64,000 bases of DNA, from NCBI GenBank assembly GCA_965213855.1, contig CBDCAA010000008.1:682001-746000 (forward strand), written 5' to 3'. Numbering within the stretch: the first letter of the stretch is position 1; each line of letters begins with the position of its first letter. Positions 17,097 to 25,716 of this stretch are shown piece after piece. The DNA comes from JBBROS01 sp965213855. Its GTDB lineage: Bacteria; Pseudomonadota; Alphaproteobacteria; Acetobacterales; Acetobacteraceae. Below the pieces are notes generated by a model, which was not told the DNA's origin, ran no database searches, and saw only the letters and a program-made list of their open reading frames with translations. Made by a program: the position numbers and the translations under genes.

Positions 17097-18332
17097 ATGG
17101 CCGACCTTTCCTATCCGCTTCGGGCGTTGTTGCTGGAGGGCATCAGCGACAGCGCGGTCGAGCTGATGCGGCGGCAGGGGTTCGAGGTGACCCGGCTGCC
17201 GGGGGCGATGGACTCGGCGGGGCTGGCGGAGGCGTTGGCGGGCGGGGTCAATCTCTTGGGGATCCGGTCGCGGTCGCAGCTGGATGCGGCGGCGTTGCGG
17301 GCGGCGGGGGGCGGCCTGTTGTCGGTCGGGTGTTTCTCGGTCGGGACCGACCAGGTGGACCTGGTCGCGGCGCGGGCGTCGGGGCTGCCGGTGTTCAATG
17401 CGCCGTTCAGCAACACGCGCAGCGTGGCCGAGCTGGTGATTGGCGAGATCGTGATGCTGCTTCGGCAGATCGTGCCGCGGTCGAACGGGGCGCATGTGGG
17501 GGCGTGGATGAAGTCGGCGATCGGCTCGCGGGAGGTGCGGGGGAAGACGCTGGGCATCGTCGGGTACGGCAACATCGGCAGCCAGCTGAGCACGCTCGCC
17601 GAGGCGATGGGCATGCGGGTGCTTTATCACGACCGGACGGACAAGCTGCGGCACGGCAATTCCGAGCCGGCGGCAAGCCTGGGCGCGCTATTGGCGGCAA
17701 GCGACATCGTGACCTTGCACGTGCCGGACACGGCCGAGACGGCGGGGATGATGGGGGCGGCCGCGATCGCGGCGATGAAGCCCGGCGCCTACCTGATCAA
17801 CAACAGCCGCGGGTCGGTCGTCGACCTCGATGCGTTGGCATCGGCGTTGCGGTCGGGGCATCTGGCCGGGGCGGCGGTGGACGTGTTCCCGGTAGAGCCG
17901 AAGTCCAACAAGGACGTGTTCGCGACGCCGCTGCAGGGGATCGACAACGTGATCCTGACGCCGCATGTGGGCGGGTCGACCGAGGAGGCGCAGGAGCGGA
18001 TCGGGGCCGAGGTGGCCCGCAAGCTGGTGGACCATGCGCTGTTCGCGGCGACGGTGGGCTCGGTGAACTTCCCGCAAGTGCAGCCGTCGCCGTTGAACCG
18101 GGGTGCGATGCGGTTCGCACACGTGCACCGGAACGTGCCGGGGGTGCTGGGGGGTGTGAACGCGGCGCTGTCGCAGGCCGGGCTGAACGTGGTGGCGCAG
18201 CACCTGCAGACGGATGGGGACACGGGGTATGTCGTGGTGGATGCGGAAGGGGCGGGGGTGGCGGCGGGGGCCGTGCTGTCGGCCTTGCTGGAAGTGCCGG
18301 GGACGGTGCGGGCGCGGGTGATCGCGGGTTAG
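17097..18332 (+). CDS. serA: D-3-phosphoglycerate dehydrogenase with ACT domain
   Basis: 411 residues. First step of serine biosynthesis: 3-phosphoglycerate to 3-phosphohydroxypyruvate with NAD+. It has the D-2-hydroxyacid dehydrogenase signatures GKTLGIVGYGNIGSQ (NAD), NNSRGSVVDLDAL (catalytic Arg) and LTPHVGGSTEEAQ (catalytic His). A C-terminal ACT domain (about 335-411, HRNVPGVLGGVNAALSQAGLNV) likely mediates serine feedback. Length matches the E. coli-type enzyme (410 residues). Together with glyA earlier in the window it supplies the serine-glycine route. Confidence 0.94.
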   Translation: MADLSYPLRALLLEGISDSAVELMRRQGFEVTRLPGAMDSAGLAEALAGGVNLLGIRSRSQLDAAALRAAGGGLLSVGCFSVGTDQVDLVAARASGLPVFNAPFSNTRSVAELVIGEIVMLLRQIVPRSNGAHVGAWMKSAIGSREVRGKTLGIVGYGNIGSQLSTLAEAMGMRVLYHDRTDKLRHGNSEPAASLGALLAASDIVTLHVPDTAETAGMMGAAAIAAMKPGAYLINNSRGSVVDLDALASALRSGHLAGAAVDVFPVEPKSNKDVFATPLQGIDNVILTPHVGGSTEEAQERIGAEVARKLVDHALFAATVGSVNFPQVQPSPLNRGAMRFAHVHRNVPGVLGGVNAALSQAGLNVVAQHLQTDGDTGYVVVDAEGAGVAAGAVLSALLEVPGTVRARVIAG

Positions 18333-18366
18333 GTCAATCGGAGCTCGCCAGAACGGCGGGGCGCGG

Positions 18367-19326
18367 CTATCGGGCGACGGTCTCCGGCGACGATGCGGGT
18401 GCGGGTGGCCGCTCGGCTGCCGTCCGGCGGGGAGCGATGGTGACGGTTTGGCTCGTGGGGGAGAGCCAGAGGCGGCGGGATCGCCAGAGGTCGGCGCCGG
18501 CGAGGCCGTCATAGCCGGTGGCAGGGACGTCGCCGACGAGGAGGGCCGGGTTGGCGACGGCGTCGGCGCCGAGCAGCAGGCGCTTGAAGCGATGGGTGTG
18601 GACGCCGAGGCCGACCGGGTCGACGGTGATGGTGCGGCTTTCGGTGTCGGCGGCCAGGTCGGCGTTTGAGAGGCCGGCGCGGGTGCGGTCGATGAGGGTT
18701 CGCGAGGCGCCGGTGTCGACCAGCATGGGGTGGACGGTCTCGTCGATCGTGACGGGGATGACGACACGGCTGGGGGCCGGGCTGGTGGCGGGAAGAGTGG
18801 TCGAGGGTGTGAACGGTGGCGGGCCGCCCGGGCAGTGGCGGGCGGTGTAGAGGGTGAGCTTGCGAGCCGGCATGTCGATGTCGAGGTCGTATTTGGCCAG
18901 GGTGCGCAGGCCGAGCACGCCGTCGAAGGGCGTCGTGGCGCTGAACTTCGCGACGGCCAGCGGTTCCGGGTCGAGGTCCAGGGCGGCGAGTGTGATGGTC
19001 GCTTTCTGGGTGGGCCAGGTGGCGCCGGCGGCACCGAGGCCACGAATGTAGTTGAAGGACGTGTAGTCGCGCCCGATCTGGAGCCGCGCGGCGGCGGGCT
19101 CACCGAGCACGGTGACCTGCGCGCCGGTGTCGAGCATGAGGCGGACGGGTTTGCCGTCGATCGCCAGGTCGAGGAGGGGCTGGTTGTGCGAGAGCACGAT
19201 CGGGGCGGTGGCGACGGGGGTGAGGCGGCAGGCTTCCGGCGTATCGATCGCCGTGCAGCCGGCAAGCAGGGCGGCGGCCATGGCGGCGGCGGCCAGCGCG
19301 GCGGTGGCCACTGTCGCCGGGCGCAT
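18367..19326 (-). CDS. retropepsin-like aspartic protease lipoprotein with two DTG motifs
   Basis: About 319 residues. The N-terminus has a hydrophobic signal ending in the lipobox LLAGC, so it should be a lipoprotein. Two aspartic-protease motifs occur: LMLDTGAQVTVLG near residue 75 and MLVDTGASRTLID near residue 215, each followed by a typical domain with GVLGLRTL and GLAGADLW. A single chain with both halves could form one active site internally, or two domains could each dimerise. The start (MRPATV) overlaps the folD stop (TGATG). Substrate unknown. Confidence 0.82.
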   Translation of the reverse strand: MRPATVATAALAAAAMAAALLAGCTAIDTPEACRLTPVATAPIVLSHNQPLLDLAIDGKPVRLMLDTGAQVTVLGEPAAARLQIGRDYTSFNYIRGLGAAGATWPTQKATITLAALDLDPEPLAVAKFSATTPFDGVLGLRTLAKYDLDIDMPARKLTLYTARHCPGGPPPFTPSTTLPATSPAPSRVVIPVTIDETVHPMLVDTGASRTLIDRTRAGLSNADLAADTESRTITVDPVGLGVHTHRFKRLLLGADAVANPALLVGDVPATGYDGLAGADLWRSRRLWLSPTSQTVTIAPRRTAAERPPAPASSPETVAR

Positions 19327-20168
19327 CAGGCGCGTCGCCGGATCGCCGCCGTGAGCGTGTTCTCGAGCAGGCAGGCGATCGTCATGGGGCCGACGCCGCC
19401 GGGGACCGGCGTGATGGCGCCGGCGATTTCGGCGCATTCCGCATAGGCGCAGTCGCCGACCAGGCCGCCGTCGGGCAGGCGGTTGATGCCCACGTCGATG
19501 ATGGTGGCGCCGGGCTTGATCCAGTCGCCGCGGACCATGCTGGGGCGGCCGACGGCGGCGACGAGGATGTCGGCGCGGCGGCAGGCGGCGGCGATGTCCG
19601 ACGTGCGGGAGTGGGCGATGGTGACGGTTGCGTCTGCGGCGAGGAGGAGAGCGGCCATGGGCTTGCCGACGATGGCGGAGCGGCCGAGGACGACGGCTTC
19701 GGCGCCGCTGACTGGGATGGCGGCGGCGGCGAGCAGGCGCATGACGCCGGTGGGAGTGCAGGGGGCGAGCACGTCGAGACCGTCCTGGAGGCGGCCGACA
19801 TTGATGGGGTGGAAGCCGTCGACGTCCTTGGCCGGGTCGATGGCTTCGATGACGGCGCGGGGAAGGTGGTGCGGTGGGAGCGGGAGCTGGACGAGGATGC
19901 CGTCGACCGCGTCGTCGGCGTTGAGGCGGCCGATGGTGTCGAGCAGGTGTTGCTGGGGGATGTCGGCGGGAAGGCGGATCGTGGTGGCGCGGAGGCCGGC
20001 CTCGTTGGCGGCGCGGTCCTTGTTGCGGACGTAGACGGCGCTGGCGGGGTTGTCGCCGACGAGGACGACGACGAGGGTGGGCTGGAACGGAAGGGCGGCG
20101 GCGCGGGCGGCGACGGAGGCGCGGAGGGCGGCGGCGATGGCCTTGCCGTCGAGGATGCGCGCGGGCAT
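19326..20168 (-). CDS. folD: bifunctional methylenetetrahydrofolate dehydrogenase/cyclohydrolase
   Basis: 280 residues. Interconverts 5,10-methylene-, methenyl- and 10-formyl-tetrahydrofolate with NADP. The family motifs are intact: VYVRNKDRAANEAGL (catalytic Lys), GILVQLPLPPH, and the C-terminal KPGATIIDVGINRL and GGVGPMTIACLLENT. Length is canonical. It is the middle gene of a yggT-folD-aspartic-protease unit on the minus strand, with a 4-base gap upstream and overlap downstream. Functionally linked to glyA in this window. Confidence 0.96.
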   Translation of the reverse strand: MPARILDGKAIAAALRASVAARAAALPFQPTLVVVLVGDNPASAVYVRNKDRAANEAGLRATTIRLPADIPQQHLLDTIGRLNADDAVDGILVQLPLPPHHLPRAVIEAIDPAKDVDGFHPINVGRLQDGLDVLAPCTPTGVMRLLAAAAIPVSGAEAVVLGRSAIVGKPMAALLLAADATVTIAHSRTSDIAAACRRADILVAAVGRPSMVRGDWIKPGATIIDVGINRLPDGGLVGDCAYAECAEIAGAITPVPGGVGPMTIACLLENTLTAAIRRRA

Positions 20169-20172
20169 GGGG

Positions 20173-20487
20173 TCAGAGAAGCGACCAGCGGCCGTAGGCG
20201 ATGCCCATGTAGAGCGTCGCGAGCAGCGGGCGGGCGATGTATTGCAGCAGCAGGATGACGACGAGCGGGCTGAGGTCGATGTTGCCGAAGCTGGGCAGGG
20301 CGTTGCGGACGGGCCGCAGAACGGGTTCGGTGACGCGGTAGAGGAAGTCGCCGATCGACCAGACGAGGCGGTTGCGCGTGTCGATGACGCCGAAGCTGGC
20401 GAGCATGCTGAAGACGGCGGCGAGGATCAGCGCCCAGACAAACAGGGTGATGACGTAGTTGAGCAGCTCGAAGATGGCGGGGATCAA
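20173..20487 (-). CDS. YggT family integral membrane protein
   Basis: 104 residues with two hydrophobic segments (about 8-30 and 75-98) and the YggT pattern with RPVRNALPSFGNIDLSPLVVIL. These small inner-membrane proteins are linked in other bacteria to osmotic tolerance and cell-division gene clusters, but their molecular function is unclear. Located 4 bases upstream of folD and probably co-transcribed. Confidence 0.9.
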   Translation of the reverse strand: MIPAIFELLNYVITLFVWALILAAVFSMLASFGVIDTRNRLVWSIGDFLYRVTEPVLRPVRNALPSFGNIDLSPLVVILLLQYIARPLLATLYMGIAYGRWSLL

Positions 20488-20659
20488 GGCTCGTCACTCC
20501 AGCAATCGGGCGGACCCTAGACAGGGGCCGGGGCGGGCGCAACACGGGGGTGTGTGGCGGTTGGCGTCGGGATAGGGCCGGGGCGGCCGGGGCGGGTCCG
20601 GAGCTTCGACCTGCCCGGCCCCTCCTTTCCAGGAAGGAAGAGAAGAGGAAAGGGCGGGG

Positions 20660-20688
20660 TTGACGAAGGGGGGTCGCATCAGCATTGT
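20660..20688 (+). promoter_or_regulatory. candidate sigma-70 promoter for tRNA-Ala
   Basis: TTGACG at 20660-20665, a 17-base spacer, then CATTGT at 20683-20688. The expected start point would be about 20 bases before the tRNA. A longer imperfect inverted repeat with CCTTTCC/GGAAAGG arms lies just upstream (about 20622-20658) and could insulate it from the minus-strand yggT side. Inferred from consensus only. Confidence 0.45.
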
Positions 20689-20716
20689 CCGCCGCCTGCC
20701 GGGAGGCGGAAGGGTT

Positions 20717-20792
20717 GGGGCTGTAGCTCAGTTGGGAGAGCGCCTCGTTCGCAATGAGGAGGTCAGCGGTTCGATCCCGCTCAGCTCCACCA
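20717..20792 (+). tRNA. tRNA-Ala (anticodon CGC)
   Basis: 76 bases that fold into a complete cloverleaf. The 7-base acceptor stem is GGGGCTG with CAGCTCC (one G-U pair); the D arm is GCTC...GAGC; the anticodon stem is CCTCG/TGAGG with loop TTCGCAA, giving anticodon CGC (reads GCG, alanine); the T arm is CAGCGG-TTCGATC type. The 3' CCA is encoded. It lies between yggT and the FKBP gene and is convergent with the latter. Confidence 0.96.
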
Positions 20793-20805
20793 GCCCATGC
20801 CCGTC

Positions 20806-21222
20806 CTACTCGACGGCCAGCAATTCGACGTCGAACACCAGCGTTGCATTCGGCGGAATGACGGCGCCGGCGCCGCGGGCCCCGTAGCCGAGTTCGGGCG
20901 GGATGATCAGCGTGCGCTGGCCGCCGACCTTCATTCCGGCGACGCCCTGGTCCCAGCCGGCAATGACGCGGCCGCCGCCGAGCGGGAAGCGGAAGGCGTC
21001 GCCGCGGTCGCGCGAACTGTCGAACTTCTTGCCCTTGTTGTCGGGGGCGTCCGGGTCGAACAGCCAGCCGGTGTAGTGAACGGCGACGGTCTTGCCGGGG
21101 ATGGCTTCGGCGCCGGTGCCGATCTGGTGGTCGGTCATTCTCAGTCCTGTGGTGGTGGGTTGCGCGTGGGCGATGGTGGCGGTGCCGAAGATCAGGAGCA
21201 AGAGGAGGCGGCGGGCAATCAT
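20806..21222 (-). CDS. FKBP-type peptidyl-prolyl cis-trans isomerase, exported
   Basis: 138 residues. A signal peptide of about 20 residues (cleavage after TIAHA) precedes one FKBP domain with VAVHYTGWLFD, FPLGGGRVIAGWDQGVAGMK and PPELGYGARG, all binding-pocket features. It should catalyse proline isomerisation in the periplasm as a folding helper. Its 3' end lies 13 bases from the tRNA-Ala 3' end. It is the last gene on the minus-strand side after lrgB, with a gap of about 46 bases, so co-transcription is possible. Confidence 0.93.
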   Translation of the reverse strand: MIARRLLLLLIFGTATIAHAQPTTTGLRMTDHQIGTGAEAIPGKTVAVHYTGWLFDPDAPDNKGKKFDSSRDRGDAFRFPLGGGRVIAGWDQGVAGMKVGGQRTLIIPPELGYGARGAGAVIPPNATLVFDVELLAVE

Positions 21223-21268
21223 TCATCGGATCCTGTATGGCTGGTGACATACATGGCGCGGGTCACGC

Positions 21269-21994
21269 TCACCACCAGCTGGACCAAAGGTGGATGAGGA
21301 GGGGCGCGAGGATGGCGGTCACGAGGCCGTTGAGGGCAAGGCCGAGGCCGGCGAGGGTGCCCGCGAGCTCGCTGACCTGGAAGGCGCGGGCGGTGCCGAT
21401 GCCGTGGCTGGCGACGCCGGCGGCAAGGCCCCGGGCGGCGTAGTCCTTCAGCCCCATCGCGTTCATCAATGGGGTGACGATGACGGCGCCGGTGATGCCG
21501 GTGAGGATGACCAGCACGGCGGTCAGGCCCGGCAAGCCGCCGATCTGCTCCGAGATGGCCATCGCGATCGGGGTCGTGACGGATTTTGGAATTAGCGAGA
21601 GCAGGGTGGTTCGGCTGGCGCCGAGCAGCCAGCCGACGCCGGCGGCAGCGCCCATTGCGGTGGCCGACCCGGCGACCACAGCGGCGGCCATGGGAAGGAA
21701 GATGCGCCGCAGCTCCCGCGCCTTGGCGGCGAGCGGGACGCCGAGGGCGACGGTCGCCGGGCCGAGCATGAAATGGACGAACTGCGCGCCCTGGAAGTAG
21801 GTCCGGTACGGCGTTCCGCTGACGTGCAGGATGGTGACCAGCAGGATGACGGCGAACAAGACGGGGTTGGCGAGCGGGTGGCGGTTCAGGCGGCGCTGCA
21901 GGTTGTCGGCCGCGACATAGGCAGCGAGCGTTGCGGTCAGCCAGAGAAGGGGCGAGGCGCTGAGGTAAACCCAGAGGGTGACGACGGCGTCCAT
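21269..21994 (-). CDS. lrgB: LrgB/CidB family membrane protein
   Basis: 241 residues, mostly hydrophobic (about six to seven helices), with the LrgB hallmarks FMLGPATVALGVPL, PKSVTTPIAMAIS and GVASHGIGTARAF. LrgAB/CidAB proteins are holin/antiholin-like and in several bacteria act in pyruvate or 3-hydroxypropionate transport and control of murein hydrolase activity. It follows lrgA by three bases on the same strand. Confidence 0.93.
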   Translation of the reverse strand: MDAVVTLWVYLSASPLLWLTATLAAYVAADNLQRRLNRHPLANPVLFAVILLVTILHVSGTPYRTYFQGAQFVHFMLGPATVALGVPLAAKARELRRIFLPMAAAVVAGSATAMGAAAGVGWLLGASRTTLLSLIPKSVTTPIAMAISEQIGGLPGLTAVLVILTGITGAVIVTPLMNAMGLKDYAARGLAAGVASHGIGTARAFQVSELAGTLAGLGLALNGLVTAILAPLLIHLWSSWW

Positions 21995-21997
21995 TCG

Positions 21998-22342
21998 TCA
22001 GCCGCCGGTGAGCTTCAGGACGCCGCGGAAGGTGAGGGCGGTGACGACGAGGGAGGCGAGCGTCGAGACAAGGATCGCGGCCGCGATCGCGAGGCCCTCG
22101 CGGGCGAGGAGCGGCAGGACCTCGACCACGCCGACCGCGGCCGGGATGAACAAGAGCGACAAATTGGCGAGCAGCGTGCCGGCGACCGGGCCCACGGTGC
22201 CATGCAGGGTGGGGCGGAGCAGCAGGAGGCCGGCCAGCAGCGCCATGCCGAGGACCGGGCCGGGAATGGCGATGCCGGTGGCGCGGGTGAGCGCCTCGCC
22301 GGCCAACTGGCAGGCGAGCAGCATGAGGAGGCCGTTGAGCAT
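21998..22342 (-). CDS. lrgA: LrgA/CidA family holin-like membrane protein
   Basis: 114 residues with about four hydrophobic helices. Family patterns include CQLAGEALTRATGIAIPGPVLGMALL at the N-terminus (seen in part as ATGIAIPGPVLGM) and LLFIPAAVGVVEVL. It forms the small partner of LrgB. It is directly upstream of lrgB and 27 bases downstream of the second EAL-like gene, so all four genes could share one transcript. Confidence 0.92.
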   Translation of the reverse strand: MLNGLLMLLACQLAGEALTRATGIAIPGPVLGMALLAGLLLLRPTLHGTVGPVAGTLLANLSLLFIPAAVGVVEVLPLLAREGLAIAAAILVSTLASLVVTALTFRGVLKLTGG

Positions 22343-22369
22343 CGAGGTGGTCCTGCATCCGGGGCGCGA

Positions 22370-23575
22370 TCAGGCTGCCGAGCGAACGGTGGCGAGTCCA
22401 GGTCCTGGTTGAAGGTCCGGTGGGGGGCCGGGCGCGTTGGCGTGCGGGCGGGCCATATCGCCCTGGAACAGTCCCATGCCGACGGCGCGGGCCCATCGGA
22501 CCGCCTCGGGCGAGTCGGCGCGGGCGAGCAGCCAGCGGGCGGAGCCGGCCCGGAGGGTGGTCGGGTCGAGGCCTTGAAGCTGGGGGGACCAGCGCAGTTC
22601 GACGAAGTCGAGCTCGAGGGCGGCGAGGTTCAGCACGGGCAGGAGCGCGGGGACCATCGCGCGGAGCAGGATGCGGTAGCCGCGGGCCCGGGCGAAGGCG
22701 CTGGCGAAGCGAAAGGACGCGAGGTCGGCCATGACGTCGGCGGGCTGGAGGTTGACGACGACGTGGCCGCGCAGCCGGGCCGGGAGCGCGCCATCGAATC
22801 GGAGGAACTCGGGCGAGAGAACGCCGCCGACGTTGAGGTCGAGGCCGAACGGGCCGGCGTCGCGCAGTTCGGGCGGTGCTGCCAGCAGCACGAGCATGCG
22901 CCGGTCCAGCACGCGCGTGAGGCGGCGAAATAGCCAGGGCTCGGCGAAGGCGTTCTGGTTGGGGCAGAGGTCGGCTGCGAGCTCCTGAATGGCGAGGAAG
23001 CGGATGTCCCAGGCGGGGGTGAAGGCGGGTCCGTCGAGGCGGCAGACGACGCGGCGGCGGGCATAGCGCGACACATCTGCGGCGGCGAGCCGGTGTTCGG
23101 CGGCCTGAAGCGTCGGCAGGTCGAGCGGCGGGAGAACCGGCTTTGCCCGGCGCCGGGCGAGGGCGGCAGTGGCAGCCGGATCGGGCGTTGCGTTTGGTGG
23201 CGCGCCGGCGACGGCGAGCAGGGCGGCACCGTCGCGCGGCAGGTCGAACAGGCGGGCCAGCTCCGGCATGGTCGGGGCGTCCATGGCTGAATCGACCAGC
23301 AGGTGGGCGAGGCCTTCGAGCGTCTGCCGCAGCCGGTCGGCGGCCTCCCCGCGCCACGCGACCGCGATCCGAGCATGGTCGAGCTGCAGCCGCTGAGCCC
23401 TGTCGGCGCCGATCAGCGGCTCCAGCGCCTCATGGGCCAGACGGAGATGATGCGGATGGCTTAGCCGCGCGGGAAGCAGGTCGGTCCGGATCAGGAGGAC
23501 GCGGCGTTCGACGCCGGAGACGGAGCAGCTTCGCACGAGGGTCGTGAGCTCGGTGAAGCCGGAGCGGTCAGACAT
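22370..23575 (-). CDS. degenerate EAL-like domain protein, second of a paralogous pair
   Basis: About 401 residues; ATG 23575 (MSDRSGF) chosen because upstream in-frame sequence is the neighbour's antisense-like frame. The C-terminal half (about 220-375) follows the layout of an EAL phosphodiesterase: LNVGGVLSPEF, then VVVNLQPADV, ARGYRILLRAM and finally ARAVGMGLFQGDMARP like the EAL end. The catalytic ExL, DDFG-type and other metal-ligand residues are not recognisable, so c-di-GMP hydrolysis is unlikely. It shares WLFRRLTRVLDRRML and other blocks with the gene just upstream. The two overlap by 8 bases, and lrgA follows at 27 bases. Function unknown. Confidence 0.7.
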   Translation of the reverse strand: MSDRSGFTELTTLVRSCSVSGVERRVLLIRTDLLPARLSHPHHLRLAHEALEPLIGADRAQRLQLDHARIAVAWRGEAADRLRQTLEGLAHLLVDSAMDAPTMPELARLFDLPRDGAALLAVAGAPPNATPDPAATAALARRRAKPVLPPLDLPTLQAAEHRLAAADVSRYARRRVVCRLDGPAFTPAWDIRFLAIQELAADLCPNQNAFAEPWLFRRLTRVLDRRMLVLLAAPPELRDAGPFGLDLNVGGVLSPEFLRFDGALPARLRGHVVVNLQPADVMADLASFRFASAFARARGYRILLRAMVPALLPVLNLAALELDFVELRWSPQLQGLDPTTLRAGSARWLLARADSPEAVRWARAVGMGLFQGDMARPHANAPGPPPDLQPGPGLATVRSAA

Positions 23576-24971
23576 GGGCGGCGGCCGCGGGCGCGGCCGA
23601 GCGCGCGGGACGGTCGGCAGCACCGACGGGGGCGCCGAGGTCGAGCAGCGGGAGGTTGAGGCAGCCGGTCCGGCCGGCCCGCCCGGTCGCGGAGGCGCGT
23701 TCGGTGCACTGCCGGACCGTGCAGGCCTTGGCTTGCGCACAGGCCCGCATCCGCTCGGCGGCAAGCATCGCGTCGACGTAGCGGCCTTGAAAGCGGGTGA
23801 TCCCGCGGGCCATGCCCCAGACGACAGCCGCATCGTTCTCGGTCCGGTGCATCACGATGCGGTCGGCACCCAGGCGGGTGATCGCCGCCGCAAGCTCTGG
23901 CCCGGCGGTTTGCATGGCCGCCGACCAGCTCAACTTCACGAGCGAGGGCCGCAGCACACCGGGGTCCGTCAGCAGCAGGGTGTCGGCCGAAACGCCGTCC
24001 AGGACCAAATGCAGCTTGGCCAGGCGGAGCCGTTCGCGGGCGAGGATGAATGCCTTGATGTCGGCGAAGGCTTCGACGAACTGCACCTCGACCCCGATGC
24101 GGAGGCCGGCGGCGAGGGCTGGGGGGCAGGCGTTGGCGAAGTTGGCGAAGTCTTGGGAGAGGATCCCCGCGACGGTCATGTTGATGTGAAGCGCCGCCGC
24201 GCCCAGTCCCATCGAGAGCAGGCCTCCACCGGGGACGTCGTTGCGCAATTCGGTCAGCATGCGGTGGTCGAGCCGGGCCGCGAGATGGTTGAAGAGGAAT
24301 GGATCGGCGGTGGCGTGGCTGCCGGCGATCCGCGCCTCGAGCACGGCGGTGGAGATCGCAACCTCCCGGAACAGCGGAACGACGGCGAGCGCCCGGCCGG
24401 GGCGGAGCAGGACGGCAGTCTGCCGGTGCATCAGATCGGATAGGATGCCGGTCTGGACGATGTCATCCATGGCGGCAATCGCACCGGTGCTCGATGCGGG
24501 TTCAGGCGCGGGGGTGGCGCGATCCCCCTCGCTCACGCGCGCCATGACGTAGGCGAGGGCGAGCGAGGCGGAGTCGCCCAGCGGCCAGACGCTGCGGAGG
24601 ATTGCGGTGTCGGCGAAGTCTGCCTTGAACAGGCGGGCGAGGGCGGCGAGCAGCGCGGCGCCGCCGTCGGCGGGCTGGAACAGGAGGACGAGATCGCCGT
24701 TGGCCATGGCGAAGACCTGGCCGGCAGCCCGGGCGGCCGCGTCGTCCAGCACGGCGGCGGCGACGCGCCGATGGTGGGCGCGCACGCCGGGCGGCGGGAT
24801 ACGGGACAAGTGCAAGGCGAGCAGCGCCCAGCCGGCCTGGCGTGCGGGTGACGCGCGGACGATCCGCTCGAGCGCCTCGAGCAAAAGACGGGCGGCATGC
24901 ATCGCAGACTGCGCCGCCTTGGTAGGCGACGGCGGCAGGTCCGTTCGTTTGGATGTCGTCGTCCAGCTCAT
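23568..24971 (-). CDS. degenerate EAL-like domain protein, first of a paralogous pair, with C-terminal Cys cluster
   Basis: 467 residues from ATG 24971; an internal ATG at 24902 (MHAARLLLEAL) is an alternative that would widen the otherwise 22-base gap to the divergent phosphatase gene. The central-to-C-terminal part (about 230-405) parallels the downstream paralogue: FLFNHLAARLDHRMLTEL, HINMTVAGILSQDF, GIGVEVQF-type strand, KLHLVLDGV and GITRFQGRYVDAML, an EAL-like order without a clear catalytic set. A four-cysteine cluster follows: C411-x5-C417-x4-C422-x14-C437, a possible metal site. No signal or membrane helix. Function unknown. Confidence 0.7.
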   Translation of the reverse strand: MSWTTTSKRTDLPPSPTKAAQSAMHAARLLLEALERIVRASPARQAGWALLALHLSRIPPPGVRAHHRRVAAAVLDDAAARAAGQVFAMANGDLVLLFQPADGGAALLAALARLFKADFADTAILRSVWPLGDSASLALAYVMARVSEGDRATPAPEPASSTGAIAAMDDIVQTGILSDLMHRQTAVLLRPGRALAVVPLFREVAISTAVLEARIAGSHATADPFLFNHLAARLDHRMLTELRNDVPGGGLLSMGLGAAALHINMTVAGILSQDFANFANACPPALAAGLRIGVEVQFVEAFADIKAFILARERLRLAKLHLVLDGVSADTLLLTDPGVLRPSLVKLSWSAAMQTAGPELAAAITRLGADRIVMHRTENDAAVVWGMARGITRFQGRYVDAMLAAERMRACAQAKACTVRQCTERASATGRAGRTGCLNLPLLDLGAPVGAADRPARSAAPAAAAHV

Positions 24972-24993
24972 CGCCGGGTAGTGTGAGCGGCGT

Positions 24994-25716
24994 ATGCTTG
25001 ATAAACGGTTAACGGCTGGCCAGCGGGTCTATGTGATCGGCGACGTGCATGGGCACCGCGCAATGCTCGAGCGGATGCACGGCTTGATCCGCGCGGACCT
25101 GGCCCGCCGCCCGGCGGAGCGGCCGTCGCTGGTCCATCTGGGTGACCTGATCGACCGAGGACCGGATTCGGCCGGATGCGTTGCGCTGCTGGCAAACGGA
25201 CCCCCGATACGCGGCATGCCGACGATCAACCTGATGGGCAACCATGAGTGGATGCTGCTCGAGGCGCTGGGCGGCAAGGGCGACGATATCGACCGCTGGC
25301 TCGACAATGGCGGCGACGCGACGCTGGCGAGCTGGGGGCTCAAGTCGACCACGAGGCCGCGCGAGTGGCTGGCTGCCGTCCCGCCGCGAAGCCTGGTGCT
25401 GATGCGGGACCTGGGGCTGTGGCACCGGGACGGCGGCTACCTGTTCGTGCATGCGGGGGTGCGGCCGGGGGTGGCGCTGAAGAAGCAGCGGCGGACGGAC
25501 CTGCTGTGGATCCGGGAGAGCTTCCTGGGGTGGGACGGGGTGATGCTGCCGGAGGCGCCGGCGGTGGTGGTGGTGCATGGGCACACGCCGGGCGACGCGG
25601 CGGTGGTGAAACCGAACCGGATCGGGCTCGACACCGGCGCCGGACGGGGCGGGCCGCTGACGTGCGCGATACTGGAGGGGGATGACGTGCAACTGCTGGA
25701 GGTGGGGCGGGATTAG
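24994..25716 (+). CDS. PPP-family serine/threonine (metallo)phosphatase
   Basis: 240 residues. The calcineurin-like phosphoesterase motifs are complete: GDVHGH, GDLIDRGPDS, GNHEWML, a later H in LFVHAGVRPG and HGHTPGD. The length and motif spacing fit bacterial PPP phosphatases such as PrpA or the bis(5'-nucleosyl)-tetraphosphatase ApaH group; the short size favours a PrpA-like protein phosphatase. It is divergent, at only 22 bases, from the EAL-like gene pair. Confidence 0.9.
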   Translation: MLDKRLTAGQRVYVIGDVHGHRAMLERMHGLIRADLARRPAERPSLVHLGDLIDRGPDSAGCVALLANGPPIRGMPTINLMGNHEWMLLEALGGKGDDIDRWLDNGGDATLASWGLKSTTRPREWLAAVPPRSLVLMRDLGLWHRDGGYLFVHAGVRPGVALKKQRRTDLLWIRESFLGWDGVMLPEAPAVVVVHGHTPGDAAVVKPNRIGLDTGAGRGGPLTCAILEGDDVQLLEVGRD

